DNA of 64,000 nucleotides, from positions 1-64,000 of the forward strand of contig CAKOHW010000001.1 in assembly GCA_934086185.1 (NCBI GenBank), in the 5' to 3' direction. The translations under genes were made by a program, and so were the position numbers. The notes beneath the pieces were generated by a model that was given only the letters and a program-made list of their open reading frames with translations, ran no database searches and had not been told where the DNA came from. Below, in pieces: positions 45,915-55,823 of the stretch. The stretch comes from an uncultured Bacilli bacterium. GTDB lineage: Bacteria > Bacillota_I > Bacilli_A > RF39 > UBA660. Each line of letters begins with the position of its first letter. Position 1 is the first letter of the stretch.

Positions 45915-47878
45915 TTTTTAAATTGTGAATTATATAAATCTGCATAAAAACCATTTAATTTCATTAATGATTTATGTGTTCCTTGTTCAATAATATTTCC
46001 TTCATTCATTACTAAGATTATATCTGCATTTTTTATTGTAGATAATCTATGTGCAATGATAAATGAAGTTTTTCCTTCAGTTAATTTATCCATTGCTTTT
46101 TGAACTAATTCTTCAGTTCTAGTATCAACATTACTTGTTGCTTCATCAAGTATCAAGAATGGTGCATTTTCTATCATACCTCTTGCAATAGTTAAAAGTT
46201 GTTTTTGTCCACTACTTATAGAGTCATTATTACAAACACTTGCATCAATTCCATTAGGTAGTGTTTTTATAAAATGGTCTATTCCAACATATTTACAAAC
46301 ATCCATAATTTCTTCATCTGTAATATTAGTTTTATTGAATTTTAAGTTTTCTTTTACTGTGCCATCAAATAACCATGTATCTTGTAAAACCATTACAAAT
46401 AGATCATGAATATTTTCTCTAGTTAAATCATGGATTGATACACCATCTATTAATATATCTCCACTATTTATTTCATAAAATTTCATAAGTAGATTAACAA
46501 GTGTAGTTTTTCCTGCGCCAGTTGGACCTACTATCGCAACTTTTTCACCAGGTTTTACTTTAACACTAAAATCTTTTATTATTGTTCTATTTTCATCATA
46601 GCCAAATTTTACATTTTTAAATTCTATTGCGCCTTTAACTTTAGTTTTATCTAATTTTCCTTTTAATTTACTTTCGTCTGTCATTTCACTTTCTTCTAAG
46701 AATTCAAATACTCTTTCACTTGCTGCTACAGTTGATTGTAAACTAGTCATTGCTTGCGCTATTTGTGATAATGGATTAGTGAATAATCTTACGTAAATCA
46801 TGAAAGCAACTATTACACCAAATGTTATATGATTATTAGATACTAAAAGTGCTCCTACTATACATACTGCTACATAGCCTAAGTTACCGACAAAATTCAT
46901 TATAGGTGGCATAAGTCCAGAATAAAATGAACTTTTCCTATTATATTCATATAAATTTTTATTTAATTTTCCAAAATCTTTATCAGCATCTTTTTCTCCA
47001 TTATATGCATTTACTACATTGTGTCCTTTATATATTTCTTCAATATATCCATTTAAATTACCTAATTCTGTTTGTCTCTTTGTAAAGTATACTTGACTCT
47101 TTTTTAATATTAGGGCCATAATTAAGAAACCTAATAAACTTGATAATATTGCAGTAATAGCCATAACCCAGTTTGTAATAAACATCATGATAATCGAACC
47201 AATAAATAGTGTTAAACTACTAACTAATGTAGCAAAACTATTATTCATATTTTGAGCAATTGTGTCTACATCATTTGTAACTCTTGATAATATATCTCCT
47301 GTCTCATGAGTATCAAAATATTTTAATGGTAATTTATTTATCTTTTTAGATATGTTTGTTCTTAATTTTTTTGCAAAATTATTTGATATATTTGTCATTA
47401 ACAAAGATTGAATATAATTAAATAATGCACTTATTAAATATATTATTGTTAAAAATAATGCAATACTTTTAACTTTAGTCATATTAATAACTGGTTTTAT
47501 TTTGTTGTATATTGATTTTGGTAATGAGTCCATTTCTTTTAATAGTTTTTTTGTATCAATATCTTTATTTTCTTTAACACTTTCAATAATAGATGAAAAT
47601 TGTTGTTTATCTTCTAGACTTATTGTTTCATCATTAAATATTTCCATTACTTTTTTTTCATTTATTTTTGGTGTAATACCAGCAGTTATAGTATCTGTTA
47701 AATCAGATAATTTATTAGGAGATATTAGAGCTAATATTGCACTAGTCATTGCTAATATTAATGATGTCATTAACATATATTTCCATGGATTTAAATGTTT
47801 AATTAATTTCTTCATTGAACCGGAGAAATCTTTTGAAATTTCTGGTACTCCTTTATTTGGTCCCATATGTCTAGGCAT
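45905..47878 (-). CDS. ABC exporter subunit, multidrug type (second half-transporter)
   Basis: This 657-residue half-transporter has six membrane helices and an ATPase domain with GPTGAGKTT (Walker A), a signature of ISSGQKQLLTIARG, and PFLILDEATSNVD (Walker B). An extra loop of about 80 residues sits between the first two helices (about 60-140). It overlaps the other half-transporter gene by eight bases, so the two should form a heterodimer like BmrC/BmrD. It is the last gene of the MarR-controlled operon. Export of drugs or toxic metabolites is likely. Confidence 0.92.
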   Translation of the reverse strand: MPRHMGPNKGVPEISKDFSGSMKKLIKHLNPWKYMLMTSLILAMTSAILALISPNKLSDLTDTITAGITPKINEKKVMEIFNDETISLEDKQQFSSIIESVKENKDIDTKKLLKEMDSLPKSIYNKIKPVINMTKVKSIALFLTIIYLISALFNYIQSLLMTNISNNFAKKLRTNISKKINKLPLKYFDTHETGDILSRVTNDVDTIAQNMNNSFATLVSSLTLFIGSIIMMFITNWVMAITAILSSLLGFLIMALILKKSQVYFTKRQTELGNLNGYIEEIYKGHNVVNAYNGEKDADKDFGKLNKNLYEYNRKSSFYSGLMPPIMNFVGNLGYVAVCIVGALLVSNNHITFGVIVAFMIYVRLFTNPLSQIAQAMTSLQSTVAASERVFEFLEESEMTDESKLKGKLDKTKVKGAIEFKNVKFGYDENRTIIKDFSVKVKPGEKVAIVGPTGAGKTTLVNLLMKFYEINSGDILIDGVSIHDLTRENIHDLFVMVLQDTWLFDGTVKENLKFNKTNITDEEIMDVCKYVGIDHFIKTLPNGIDASVCNNDSISSGQKQLLTIARGMIENAPFLILDEATSNVDTRTEELVQKAMDKLTEGKTSFIIAHRLSTIKNADIILVMNEGNIIEQGTHKSLMKLNGFYADLYNSQFKKDA

Positions 47879-49634
47879 TATCTAACTCCTCCTTTCCTAG
47901 TTGTGATAGAGCAATCTCTTTATATACTTTACATTTTTTTAGTAATTCTTTATGTGTTCCAATTCCTACACATTTACCTTTTTCTAAAACTACTATTTTA
48001 TCTGCGTTAATAATTGTTCCTATTCTTTGTGCTACTATCATGTTTGTTGCATCACTTGTATATTTTTTTAATTCTTGTCTTAATAAGAAGTCTGTCTTAT
48101 AATCAAGTGCTGAAAATGAATCATCAAATATATATATTTCTGGCTTTCTTGCTATTGCTCTTGCTATTGCTAATCTTTGTTTTTGTCCACCTGAAATATT
48201 TGTTCCACCTGATGCAATATGAGAATCATATTTTTTATCCATTTTTTCAACAAAATCAGTTCCTTGAGCAACATTAATAGATTTTTTTATTTCTTCTAAT
48301 GAAGGAGTTTTTTTACCATTGTTTCCATATGCAACATTTGATTTTACTGTACCTGTAAACATTACAGCTTTTTGAGGTATATAACCTATTTTATTGTGTA
48401 ATGTTTCTAATTTGTAGTCTTTGACATTTATTCCATCAACTAATATTTCACCTTCTGTTGCATCATAGAATCTAGGTACTAAATTTATTAAAGTACTTTT
48501 ACCACTTCCTGTAGAACCTATAAATGCTATAGTTTCGCCTTTATTAACTTTAAATGATATATTTTCTAGTAAATATTCATCAGCATCAGGATATTTAAAT
48601 GATACATTTTTAAATTCGACAGTACCAACTAAATCATTATTAACTTTTTCTAAGTTTCCATCTTTAATTGAAATGTCACTTTCTAAAACTTCATTTATTC
48701 TTTTTGCTGACACACTTGCTCTAGGCCATATCATAAATATCATTGCAAGCATTAAGAATGATGCAATAACTTGCATTCCATAGCTAGAAAATACTACCAT
48801 ATTACTAAATAAATTTATTTTATCTAACATACCAGATTTATTTATTAATATTGCTCCAATAAAATATATACCTAATGTAAGAAAGTGCATAACTAAATTC
48901 ATAATTGGATTAAGTATTGCAAAACATCTTTGATTAAATAATTGATTTTTTGTTAAATCTTTATTAACTTTATCAAATCTATTTTCTTCAAATTTTTCTG
49001 CATTAAATGCACGTACAACTCTTATACCACTTAAATTTTCTTCAGTTACTCCGTTAACTTTATCTATTAATTTTTGTACAATTTCAAATCTTGGAAATAC
49101 AATTACTAAAAGTATTCCTATAGTAATTAATAAAATTAATACACATACACCAGTTAAAATACTCCATTCAAGAGATTTATTAACTATTTTAGTAATAGCC
49201 CATACTGCCATTATTGGTGCTTTAATTAACATTTGTAATCCAATTGCAATTAGCATTTCTAATTGGGTAATATCATTTGTTGTTCTAGTAATTAAACTAC
49301 TAACTTTAAATTTTTTTATTTCTGCAGTACTTAAGTTTAATACTTTTTTAAATACTTTTTCTCTTAAATTATAAGAGAAATTTGCAGATAGTAAACTTGT
49401 CAAATAACCTACTACTACAGCAGATAATAAACTACCAAATGCGCATAATAGCATATATCCGCCTTTACTTAATATTTCTAATATTTTAGTATCTTCACTT
49501 TGTATAAGAGCAGTTATAGAACTCATATAATCTGGTAATTTTAAATCTAAGTATACTTGTAATGTAATCATTAAAATACTAATTAATATTAACATTAAGT
49601 CTTTTTTTGTAAAATTTTTAAATATTTTTATCAT
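47871..49634 (-). CDS. ABC exporter subunit, multidrug type (first half-transporter)
   Basis: A 587-residue half-transporter with six membrane helices and an ATPase domain: GSTGSGKST, NISGGQKQRLAIARA and IYIFDDSFSALD. The aspartate after the Walker B site (DDS instead of DE) indicates a degenerate catalytic glutamate, as is common for one partner of heterodimeric exporters. Its start lies inside the end of the marR gene (17-base overlap), so it is made together with its regulator. Confidence 0.92.
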   Translation of the reverse strand: MIKIFKNFTKKDLMLILISILMITLQVYLDLKLPDYMSSITALIQSEDTKILEILSKGGYMLLCAFGSLLSAVVVGYLTSLLSANFSYNLREKVFKKVLNLSTAEIKKFKVSSLITRTTNDITQLEMLIAIGLQMLIKAPIMAVWAITKIVNKSLEWSILTGVCVLILLITIGILLVIVFPRFEIVQKLIDKVNGVTEENLSGIRVVRAFNAEKFEENRFDKVNKDLTKNQLFNQRCFAILNPIMNLVMHFLTLGIYFIGAILINKSGMLDKINLFSNMVVFSSYGMQVIASFLMLAMIFMIWPRASVSAKRINEVLESDISIKDGNLEKVNNDLVGTVEFKNVSFKYPDADEYLLENISFKVNKGETIAFIGSTGSGKSTLINLVPRFYDATEGEILVDGINVKDYKLETLHNKIGYIPQKAVMFTGTVKSNVAYGNNGKKTPSLEEIKKSINVAQGTDFVEKMDKKYDSHIASGGTNISGGQKQRLAIARAIARKPEIYIFDDSFSALDYKTDFLLRQELKKYTSDATNMIVAQRIGTIINADKIVVLEKGKCVGIGTHKELLKKCKVYKEIALSQLGKEELDNA

Positions 49635-50076
49635 AATCTTTTCCTTTCATTTCAATTATATTATCTTTTACTTTATAAAAAACATTAATAAGAGTATCTA
49701 TGCTTTCTTTACTTATATTTTTTCTTAATGTGTTTAAGTAATTATTTTCTACTTTATTAAGTTCTTTAACTATATCTTTAGCACTATCGTTAACTATAAC
49801 TTTTTGTTTTCTTTTATCATTTTCATCTACACATACAGTAATTAATTTTTTATCTACTAATTGGTTTAAAGATTTAGATACATATGCTTTAGATACATTA
49901 GAAAGACAAACGACATCTTTTGCATTAATCACGTTTGGATTATTAGAAAATATTAATAACATATCAGCTTCTCCAAATGATAAATTATATTTTTTACTTA
50001 CACTTAATATTTTCATATTATGTTCTTCTATAATAAGTCTAGATATTTTTATTACTTCTAAAATATTATCATTCAT
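49618..50076 (-). CDS. MarR-family transcriptional regulator
   Basis: The 152-residue winged-helix protein has the MarR pattern: LSFGEADMLLIFS, NAKDVVCLSNVSKAYVSKSL (recognition helix) and the wing LITVCVDENDKRKQKVIV. It is the first gene of the operon with two exporter genes. A perfect palindrome lies between its promoter and its ribosome binding site, so it very probably represses its own operon until a ligand or drug binds. Confidence 0.9.
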   Translation of the reverse strand: MNDNILEVIKISRLIIEEHNMKILSVSKKYNLSFGEADMLLIFSNNPNVINAKDVVCLSNVSKAYVSKSLNQLVDKKLITVCVDENDKRKQKVIVNDSAKDIVKELNKVENNYLNTLRKNISKESIDTLINVFYKVKDNIIEMKGKDYDKNI

Positions 50077-50090
50077 ATTACGCCTCCTAA

Positions 50091-50108
50091 TAGTTCACAC
50101 GTGAACTA
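50091..50108. promoter_or_regulatory. Palindromic operator for the MarR regulator
   Basis: TAGTTCAC-AC-GTGAACTA is a perfect 8+2+8 inverted repeat. It lies just downstream of the -10 box and upstream of the AGGAGG site of marR, where a bound dimer would block transcription. MarR proteins typically bind palindromes of this size. Confidence 0.8.
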
Positions 50109-50122
50109 ATGCTGTAAATATA

Positions 50123-50151
50123 ATTATACGCATCTAATTTTTAATTGTCAA
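50123..50151 (-). promoter_or_regulatory. Consensus sigma-A promoter of the MarR-ABC operon
   Basis: The minus strand has TTGACA (50151-50146), a 17-base spacer and TATAAT (50128-50123), a perfect housekeeping promoter. It is the best promoter in the window, consistent with a strong operon held off by a repressor. Confidence 0.9.
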
Positions 50152-50205
50152 TGATATTTTTGTATAAATAAAAATATATTACATAAAATATTTTGAAAGG
50201 ATTTT

Positions 50206-50652
50206 ATGAAAGAAAAGATAATTAATTTTATATATATTTTTTTACCATTAATATTAGGAAGTGTTATTGGATTATTAATACATGATTATAGTTACTATGA
50301 TACTTTAAGTAAACCTATACTTGCACCAAGTAAAATAGTATTTCCTATTGTATGGTCTATTATTTATATTTTGATGGGATTATCATATTATTTATATAGA
50401 AAAAAAGAAAGAAATATTAATATACTTTACTATTTTCAATTAGTAGTTAATTTATTATGGACTATAATATTTTTCTTATTAAAATTAAATATTTTGGCAT
50501 TATTATGGATTATATTATTAGATGTATTAATTATATTAAATATTATAAATTATTATAAATATAATAAAATATCTGCATATTTATTTATTCCATATCTTAT
50601 ATGGAGTTTGTTTGCTACATATTTAACTATAAGTATAAATATTTTAAATTAA
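50206..50652 (+). CDS. tspO: TspO/MBR family membrane protein
   Basis: This 148-residue protein has five membrane helices and the family motifs: LSKPILAPSKIVFPIVWSII in the first loop and helix, then LLWTIIFFLL. TspO proteins bind porphyrins and cholesterol-like ligands; their role in Bacillota is unsettled, with links to tetrapyrrole handling and stress. It is one of only three plus-strand genes here. It is divergent from marR and could share the control region. An AAAGGAT site precedes the ATG. Confidence 0.9.
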   Translation: MKEKIINFIYIFLPLILGSVIGLLIHDYSYYDTLSKPILAPSKIVFPIVWSIIYILMGLSYYLYRKKERNINILYYFQLVVNLLWTIIFFLLKLNILALLWIILLDVLIILNIINYYKYNKISAYLFIPYLIWSLFATYLTISINILN

Positions 50653-50705
50653 AATTCACTAATATATGTGAACTTTTATAGAACACTATTAGTGAATTTT
50701 TTTAT
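50651..50705. terminator. Bidirectional terminator between tspO and the GT-C gene
   Basis: AAAATTCACTAATA and TATTAGTGAATTTT form a 14-pair stem with A and T tails on both sides, so it can end both convergent genes. Confidence 0.9.
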
Positions 50706-52080
50706 TTTTGATATTATAAATTGTATATGAAGCGATAAACATTATTGGAACTAAAGTAGGTATAAAATATCTTGGAGATACTTCTACTAGGAAATGAGAT
50801 AATATTAGTCCTATTTCTAATACCATTATGAATAGTATATCATCTATATTTTTATCTTTTCTTAAGATAATACAAATATTTGATAATATTAGAATAAACC
50901 AGAAAATATATAATATAATTCTAATTATTTTTTTAGTTGTATATGTACCAATTGTATTTTCATAAGTATAATATGATAAATTAGATGTTAGTGTCGAATA
51001 TTTTTTAGCATATAATTTTGTTATATTTAAAATATTATAACTTTTATAGTTTTCTATTGCTTTTTCTTTAAAATAATTATGTATGTCTGGTGGGTTAAAA
51101 TTATCGCTAGCCATTAATTCATTATATTCGTCTGATGGAAACCATGCACCATTACTTTCTAAGTTTGAACCAAGATACAAAGTCCAACCACTACTACCAC
51201 CTATATTATATTTTGTTTTGTTGCTTACTAATTTTGTATACGAATTATTAATACCTATAAAACATAATATTATTAAAATAAAACTAATTAATTTATTTTT
51301 GTAATTAGATTTAAGAAAAATAATTAAATATAAATAATATAAAAATATTGCTATTACAAATATTATAAATATTGGTCTAAACGAATTACTTATACCTAAA
51401 TTTATTCCTAATAATATACTTAGTAAAATAGTATTTATAGTTTTATTTTGTTTTATCAAACATGCAAATATATATAATGAAATAATAAAACATAAGTTAA
51501 CTACAGTAATTGGTAATGCTTTCATACACCATAATATTTGAAATGGATTTAATAGCCAAATTAACATTAATATTATACCAAATTCTTTATTCTTAATCTT
51601 TTTACCAAATAGATATGCAAAATAAGAGGCTGCTATGTCCATTATTATATTCAGTATTACTACAGTAGTAAACTTTGTTGTAAATAGTTTCATTACGTTA
51701 CCCAATAAAAATATATAAGAATATAAATATGGGAACATTGCTATATATCTGTTATTTAATGGAATATGTGTACTTAAATTTATAGCATTACTGTAAAAAG
51801 TTGCTTCATCACTAAATACTTCTCCGTAATTAAATAACAATAATAAAAGTCTAAGAACAATACCGATAACTATTAAAGATATTATTATTTTTTTATTTTT
51901 TAAAATATATTTGGTAATTGAATACTTTTTTTCTATAAAGAATAAGAATGCGATAAGTAGTAATGATATTACAAATAATAGTAAATCATTCTTTAGTCCA
52001 CTAAGTATACCTACTATTAAAATTAAAAATGTCAGTACTAAATATATAATTGTTATTATATTTGTTATAATTTTTTTCAT
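50689..52080 (-). CDS. Multi-pass membrane glycosyltransferase-like protein (GT-C fold)
   Basis: This 463-residue protein has about ten to twelve membrane helices. The first outer loop contains an acidic pair in VFSDEATFYSNA, the place where GT39/ArnT-type enzymes hold their catalytic aspartate. A later outer segment, WTLYLGSNLESNGAW, matches the G-S-N-x3-N-G loop in the 706-residue protein at 2993-5113. It probably transfers a sugar from a polyprenyl carrier to a surface acceptor. It precedes two TasA-like genes, which could be the acceptors, but that is a guess. Confidence 0.6.
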   Translation of the reverse strand: MKKIITNIITIIYLVLTFLILIVGILSGLKNDLLLFVISLLLIAFLFFIEKKYSITKYILKNKKIIISLIVIGIVLRLLLLLFNYGEVFSDEATFYSNAINLSTHIPLNNRYIAMFPYLYSYIFLLGNVMKLFTTKFTTVVILNIIMDIAASYFAYLFGKKIKNKEFGIILMLIWLLNPFQILWCMKALPITVVNLCFIISLYIFACLIKQNKTINTILLSILLGINLGISNSFRPIFIIFVIAIFLYYLYLIIFLKSNYKNKLISFILIILCFIGINNSYTKLVSNKTKYNIGGSSGWTLYLGSNLESNGAWFPSDEYNELMASDNFNPPDIHNYFKEKAIENYKSYNILNITKLYAKKYSTLTSNLSYYTYENTIGTYTTKKIIRIILYIFWFILILSNICIILRKDKNIDDILFIMVLEIGLILSHFLVEVSPRYFIPTLVPIMFIASYTIYNIKNKKIH

Positions 52081-52091
52081 ATTTACCTCTT

Positions 52092-52114
52092 AAAAAATTA
52101 GCTTGATAGCTAAT
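52092..52114 (-). terminator. Terminator of the TasA-like gene at 52110
   Basis: TTAGCT and AGCTAA form a short hairpin with six T on the minus strand, overlapping the stop codon. It lies just upstream of the GT-C gene. Confidence 0.65.
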
Positions 52115-53399
52115 TTATTTTATATGGATCTCCATGAGTACCATTACCTGTTACATTTAAATTTTTATTTATTACAATAGAAGGTCTTAAACTAGTAAGT
52201 TCACTTTCTATTATTTTATCATTATCTATAACAATATTCTTTTCTACTCCACTAATTACTCCATATTTATTTAAAAGAGTATATGTAGAAATTCCTTTCA
52301 AGTAACTTGGTTGATTTTCTTTTAAATTAGATGCTAATATTTCATCAATACTCAATAAACTTACATTAGTTTTACTTGTAACACTACATTCGAAGTTGAA
52401 TTCATTATTTGATATTTTTAATGCACCTTCATATAAATAATTATCAGTTTCATTTGTTGGATTAAAAGTATTAACATCATATTTATTTATAGTATCACTA
52501 CACCATTCGTTATTTACGAGTATTTTTTTAGAAGTTATACTGTTATAAAAATTATCTAATGTATCTACAATGTAATCATTACTTTTACTTGTTTCACAAG
52601 TGTTACTTTTATCTTCTAAAACTAATTTGATATTACCGTTACCTAGTATTCTTACAATTCTATAACACATATTATCTATGTTGATATAATTGTTTGTTGG
52701 ATTATTTATATAGTAATAAGATAAGCCATAATTATCATTTTTTGTATTTAGATAACTATTATTATTTTTGTATATATTATAATTTAGTGATGTATCATTA
52801 ATATCTGATACGAAGATTGAAGTTACTTCAACATTTGCTTTAAATGATGGTGAATTAGTTTTATTTTCAAATTTACTTTGATCTTCATCACTATTTTTTA
52901 ACCATAAGTATATTCTTATTTTTTTTATTTTACCTTGTTTTATAAAATCAAACATACCTGTAGTATTGTATAACATAAATGTATCACCATTTAAATCTTT
53001 AAAATCTCCAGTAGTTAATGGTATGTTTTTACTATCTGTTGCATCTACAATTGTATATTTAAAATCTTCACTAGCCATGCTACTTAAATATTCTATATTT
53101 TTTAATGTAATATTATATGCAACATTTGAAGTACTTTTTGTATTATCTAATGTAAATTCTAAATAATCTGCTGTTTTGTAATTTGGAAGTAATGGCATAT
53201 TATTTATTTCTATTGTTTTAGTTTTTGTATAAGTTACATCTAGAACTCCGGCATTTACAGTTAAGTCTTCTTTACTATTATCTTTATATTCTACTTGTAG
53301 AGTCTGATATGCGTAAGTTGTTATCATTACTAATGATACTACTACAATTCCAATTAAAGATATAAAAAATAATTTTTGTCTATTTATTGTATCTAACAT
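52110..53399 (-). CDS. Divergent TasA-like secreted surface protein
   Basis: A hydrophobic helix (about 10-32) ends in MITTYAYQTLQVEY, a variant of the YAYYLTR signal end of its paralogues. Residues about 45-200 form a TasA/camelysin-like beta domain (VNAGVLDVTYTKTKTIEINN). The C-terminal part contains DNYGLSYYYINNPTNNYIN, MCYRIVRILGNGNIKLVL and GDPYKIN, a shortened form of the WRIVRI domain with only one short insertion. The length is 429 residues. It lies 85 bases downstream of the paralogue at 53485, beyond a terminator. Confidence 0.7.
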   Translation of the reverse strand: MLDTINRQKLFFISLIGIVVVSLVMITTYAYQTLQVEYKDNSKEDLTVNAGVLDVTYTKTKTIEINNMPLLPNYKTADYLEFTLDNTKSTSNVAYNITLKNIEYLSSMASEDFKYTIVDATDSKNIPLTTGDFKDLNGDTFMLYNTTGMFDFIKQGKIKKIRIYLWLKNSDEDQSKFENKTNSPSFKANVEVTSIFVSDINDTSLNYNIYKNNNSYLNTKNDNYGLSYYYINNPTNNYINIDNMCYRIVRILGNGNIKLVLEDKSNTCETSKSNDYIVDTLDNFYNSITSKKILVNNEWCSDTINKYDVNTFNPTNETDNYLYEGALKISNNEFNFECSVTSKTNVSLLSIDEILASNLKENQPSYLKGISTYTLLNKYGVISGVEKNIVIDNDKIIESELTSLRPSIVINKNLNVTGNGTHGDPYKIN

Positions 53400-53449
53400 A
53401 TTATCACCTTACTACATTAATTTTACTATAAATAGTTATGATTATCAAA

Positions 53450-53487
53450 TAAAAAAATTGTATATTTTTGTATTTATACAATTTTTA
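53450..53487 (-). terminator. Terminator of the TasA-like gene at 53485
   Basis: AAAAATTGTATA and TATACAATTTTT form a twelve-pair hairpin with a T tail on the minus strand, overlapping the stop codon. Confidence 0.85.
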
Positions 53488-55689
53488 GTTTATTACATAT
53501 GGATTAGATTGTATTCCTGTTCCTCCAGTAATTTTTATATTTGATTTTAAATTGACTGATGGACGTACACCAAAAGCACTGTTAACTGCATTGTTATATA
53601 AATCGCCATATATATCTATATATGCCGCACGTGCATACCAATTATTATTAAGATGTGCATAAACATCAAAATAGAATGGTGATAGTGTCCAATACCACAA
53701 TTGAAATATTGATTTATCATTAAATAAATAATTATCGTAATTTGCAGTATTATATGTTATTCCTGCAAATACTTCCTCATCTGCCGTTATTGTTCCCACA
53801 TACATATCGGTATTATCTCTATATTTACTTAGTTCTGTTCCCTCACATTTTAATGATGGAGATTTTTTAGTTACTATTCTTACATATGGTGCATAATAGA
53901 ATTTAGTCTTATTTTTGTAATATGTATCTAATTCACTAGTTGAAAGCGTGTTTGTTCCAGCTTCATCACTATATGCTCTATCATCATAACACCATTTCCC
54001 AGCACTTAAATAATCTAAATAATTATTTAACTTTGTTGTTTGAAATGTTTTTAATTTTTCGTATAATGCATTGCTATGTGTTAAAAATATATTTTTGTAT
54101 ACTTTCGTTCCATCATTCAAAGTTTCTATTGCAGGCCCATAGGATGCAGTCGAATATTGAAAATTCCCTGTATATGTTTCACCGTTACATGTTGTAGCCT
54201 TATCATCTAATATTAATTTTGTTGTCCCATCTCCGTTTATTCTTACAATTCTCCAACACATTCCTGCAAAATTCACAAAATTATCTAATATATAACCTCT
54301 GAAATAATAACTGTTTCCATCGTTGTCCTCAGTTATACTTATTGTTCTTTCAGCACCTTCTGGTATATTTTTATATATATATAAGTCATAATAAACAGAT
54401 TTTTTTCTATTTACATCAGGTTCATCAACTCTATTTAATTTATAAACAATATCTAAATTTGTGTAATTACTTAGTGTACTTGTAGATTTTGCGATACGCC
54501 CAACATTATAATATGCTACATATTTTCCAGATAAGTTGGAATAACATTCACTATATTTGCATACTTTTGGATTTTGTAAACTAAATTTACCAGTATTTTC
54601 ATCAAATGTAAAGTTATCTGCATATGTCCAATAGTAATCTTGATATGTTGTATCAATACTATATTTTTGTGATAATCCTAATTCTTTATAAGTGCTTTTA
54701 TAACTATAAATTTTATTTATTTCTTTTCCTGGAGTTGTTAATGGTGTTTTTGATAAAACTGTTCTGTTTTTATTTTTGATAGCATTATTTAATATATTAT
54801 AATTTAAATTATTAGCATCTTCTTTATATGGATTTTCTATTACTTCCACATTTATATCTAGTTCTCCGTTATTTAAATTTAAATCTAAGTTTATATTACT
54901 TGTATTTTCATTTATTGTGATTTTATCTAAATCTACGTTTATATTACTTGCTTTTTCTATTGTTATTTCTCTACTTGCTTTTATATTTCCAGTAGAGTCT
55001 TTTATATATATTTTATGTGTCCCTGGAAATACTCCTACTATTTTATATTTTGATTCATCATCTATACTACTCTTCTTTACTTCACTATGTAATTCTACAT
55101 AGTCTCCAGAAGATGCATTTGTTACTGTTCCATCTATATCCACTATATTTCTTGCGTCATATATTTGTACTTTTCCTTCGATATTCTTGCCCATATCATC
55201 ACTTTGATCTACACCAGTTTCTTTATATGTTATTGTTAATTCATATGTATGTGTAGTTTTAACCGCTATGGAATTATGTACTAATACTTGATTATTCTTT
55301 GGATATATTCCCGTAGTTTCTGAAGTACAAGGACTTTTAGCATTATTTGAAGTACACTTTAATGTATAAACTAAATCATCACTATACTTTAGTTCATTTA
55401 TTACATTTTCTAATGCCACGACATAATTACCTACTGTTGCATTTCCTACATTAGTAACTGTAAATGTTTTACTTGTAATTGTAGTACCTGGTAAAATATT
55501 ATTCATAGTTATTTCTTTATTACCATCATCATAAGAAAGTGCCAAATATGCACTAGTGATATCTATAGATTTTTCATTCGTATTACCTTGTATCCTAGTT
55601 AAATAGTATGCATATGTTAAGCCTATAAGAGTTAACAATACAATTGTTATACCTACTACACTAAATGTTATTCTTTGTTTTCTATTCAT
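53485..55689 (-). CDS. TasA-like secreted surface protein with C-terminal WRIVRI domain
   Basis: The 734-residue protein starts MNRKQRITFSVVGITIVLLT, ends its signal in LTYAYYLTRIQGNT, and has LSYDDGNKEITMNNILPGT and KTFTVTNVGNATV in the TasA-like domain. The first 50 residues are nearly the same as in the 23961 paralogue. A beta repeat (about 190-270) follows. The C-terminal domain contains YFRGYILDNFVNF, MCWRIVRINGDGTTKLIL, TADEEVFAG and WYWTLSPFYF, ending NPYVIN. The start at ATG 55689 follows a GGTGTT site. The shared promoter and leader point to a recent duplication. Confidence 0.75.
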   Translation of the reverse strand: MNRKQRITFSVVGITIVLLTLIGLTYAYYLTRIQGNTNEKSIDITSAYLALSYDDGNKEITMNNILPGTTITSKTFTVTNVGNATVGNYVVALENVINELKYSDDLVYTLKCTSNNAKSPCTSETTGIYPKNNQVLVHNSIAVKTTHTYELTITYKETGVDQSDDMGKNIEGKVQIYDARNIVDIDGTVTNASSGDYVELHSEVKKSSIDDESKYKIVGVFPGTHKIYIKDSTGNIKASREITIEKASNINVDLDKITINENTSNINLDLNLNNGELDINVEVIENPYKEDANNLNYNILNNAIKNKNRTVLSKTPLTTPGKEINKIYSYKSTYKELGLSQKYSIDTTYQDYYWTYADNFTFDENTGKFSLQNPKVCKYSECYSNLSGKYVAYYNVGRIAKSTSTLSNYTNLDIVYKLNRVDEPDVNRKKSVYYDLYIYKNIPEGAERTISITEDNDGNSYYFRGYILDNFVNFAGMCWRIVRINGDGTTKLILDDKATTCNGETYTGNFQYSTASYGPAIETLNDGTKVYKNIFLTHSNALYEKLKTFQTTKLNNYLDYLSAGKWCYDDRAYSDEAGTNTLSTSELDTYYKNKTKFYYAPYVRIVTKKSPSLKCEGTELSKYRDNTDMYVGTITADEEVFAGITYNTANYDNYLFNDKSIFQLWYWTLSPFYFDVYAHLNNNWYARAAYIDIYGDLYNNAVNSAFGVRPSVNLKSNIKITGGTGIQSNPYVIN

Positions 55690-55773
55690 ATATAACACCG
55701 TACTCTCTACTAATAATTAGTTTATCAAACTACTTTTTTAATTTGAACCAACAACTTTGTTGTTTTAATTATA
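55690..55773 (-). promoter_or_regulatory. Promoter and two-hairpin leader, copy of 25929-26012
   Basis: A TATAAT box at 55773-55768 is followed by hairpins AACAAC-AAA-GTTGTT and TAGTTT-GAT-AAACTA and then GAGAGTACGGTG before the start. About nine bases differ from the 25929 copy, and within the hairpins the changes fall in the loops or at the base. Confidence 0.6.
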
Positions 55774-55823
55774 ATTTATTATTATTATTATATAATTTTT
55801 CAAATTAAGTATTTATAAAAATG

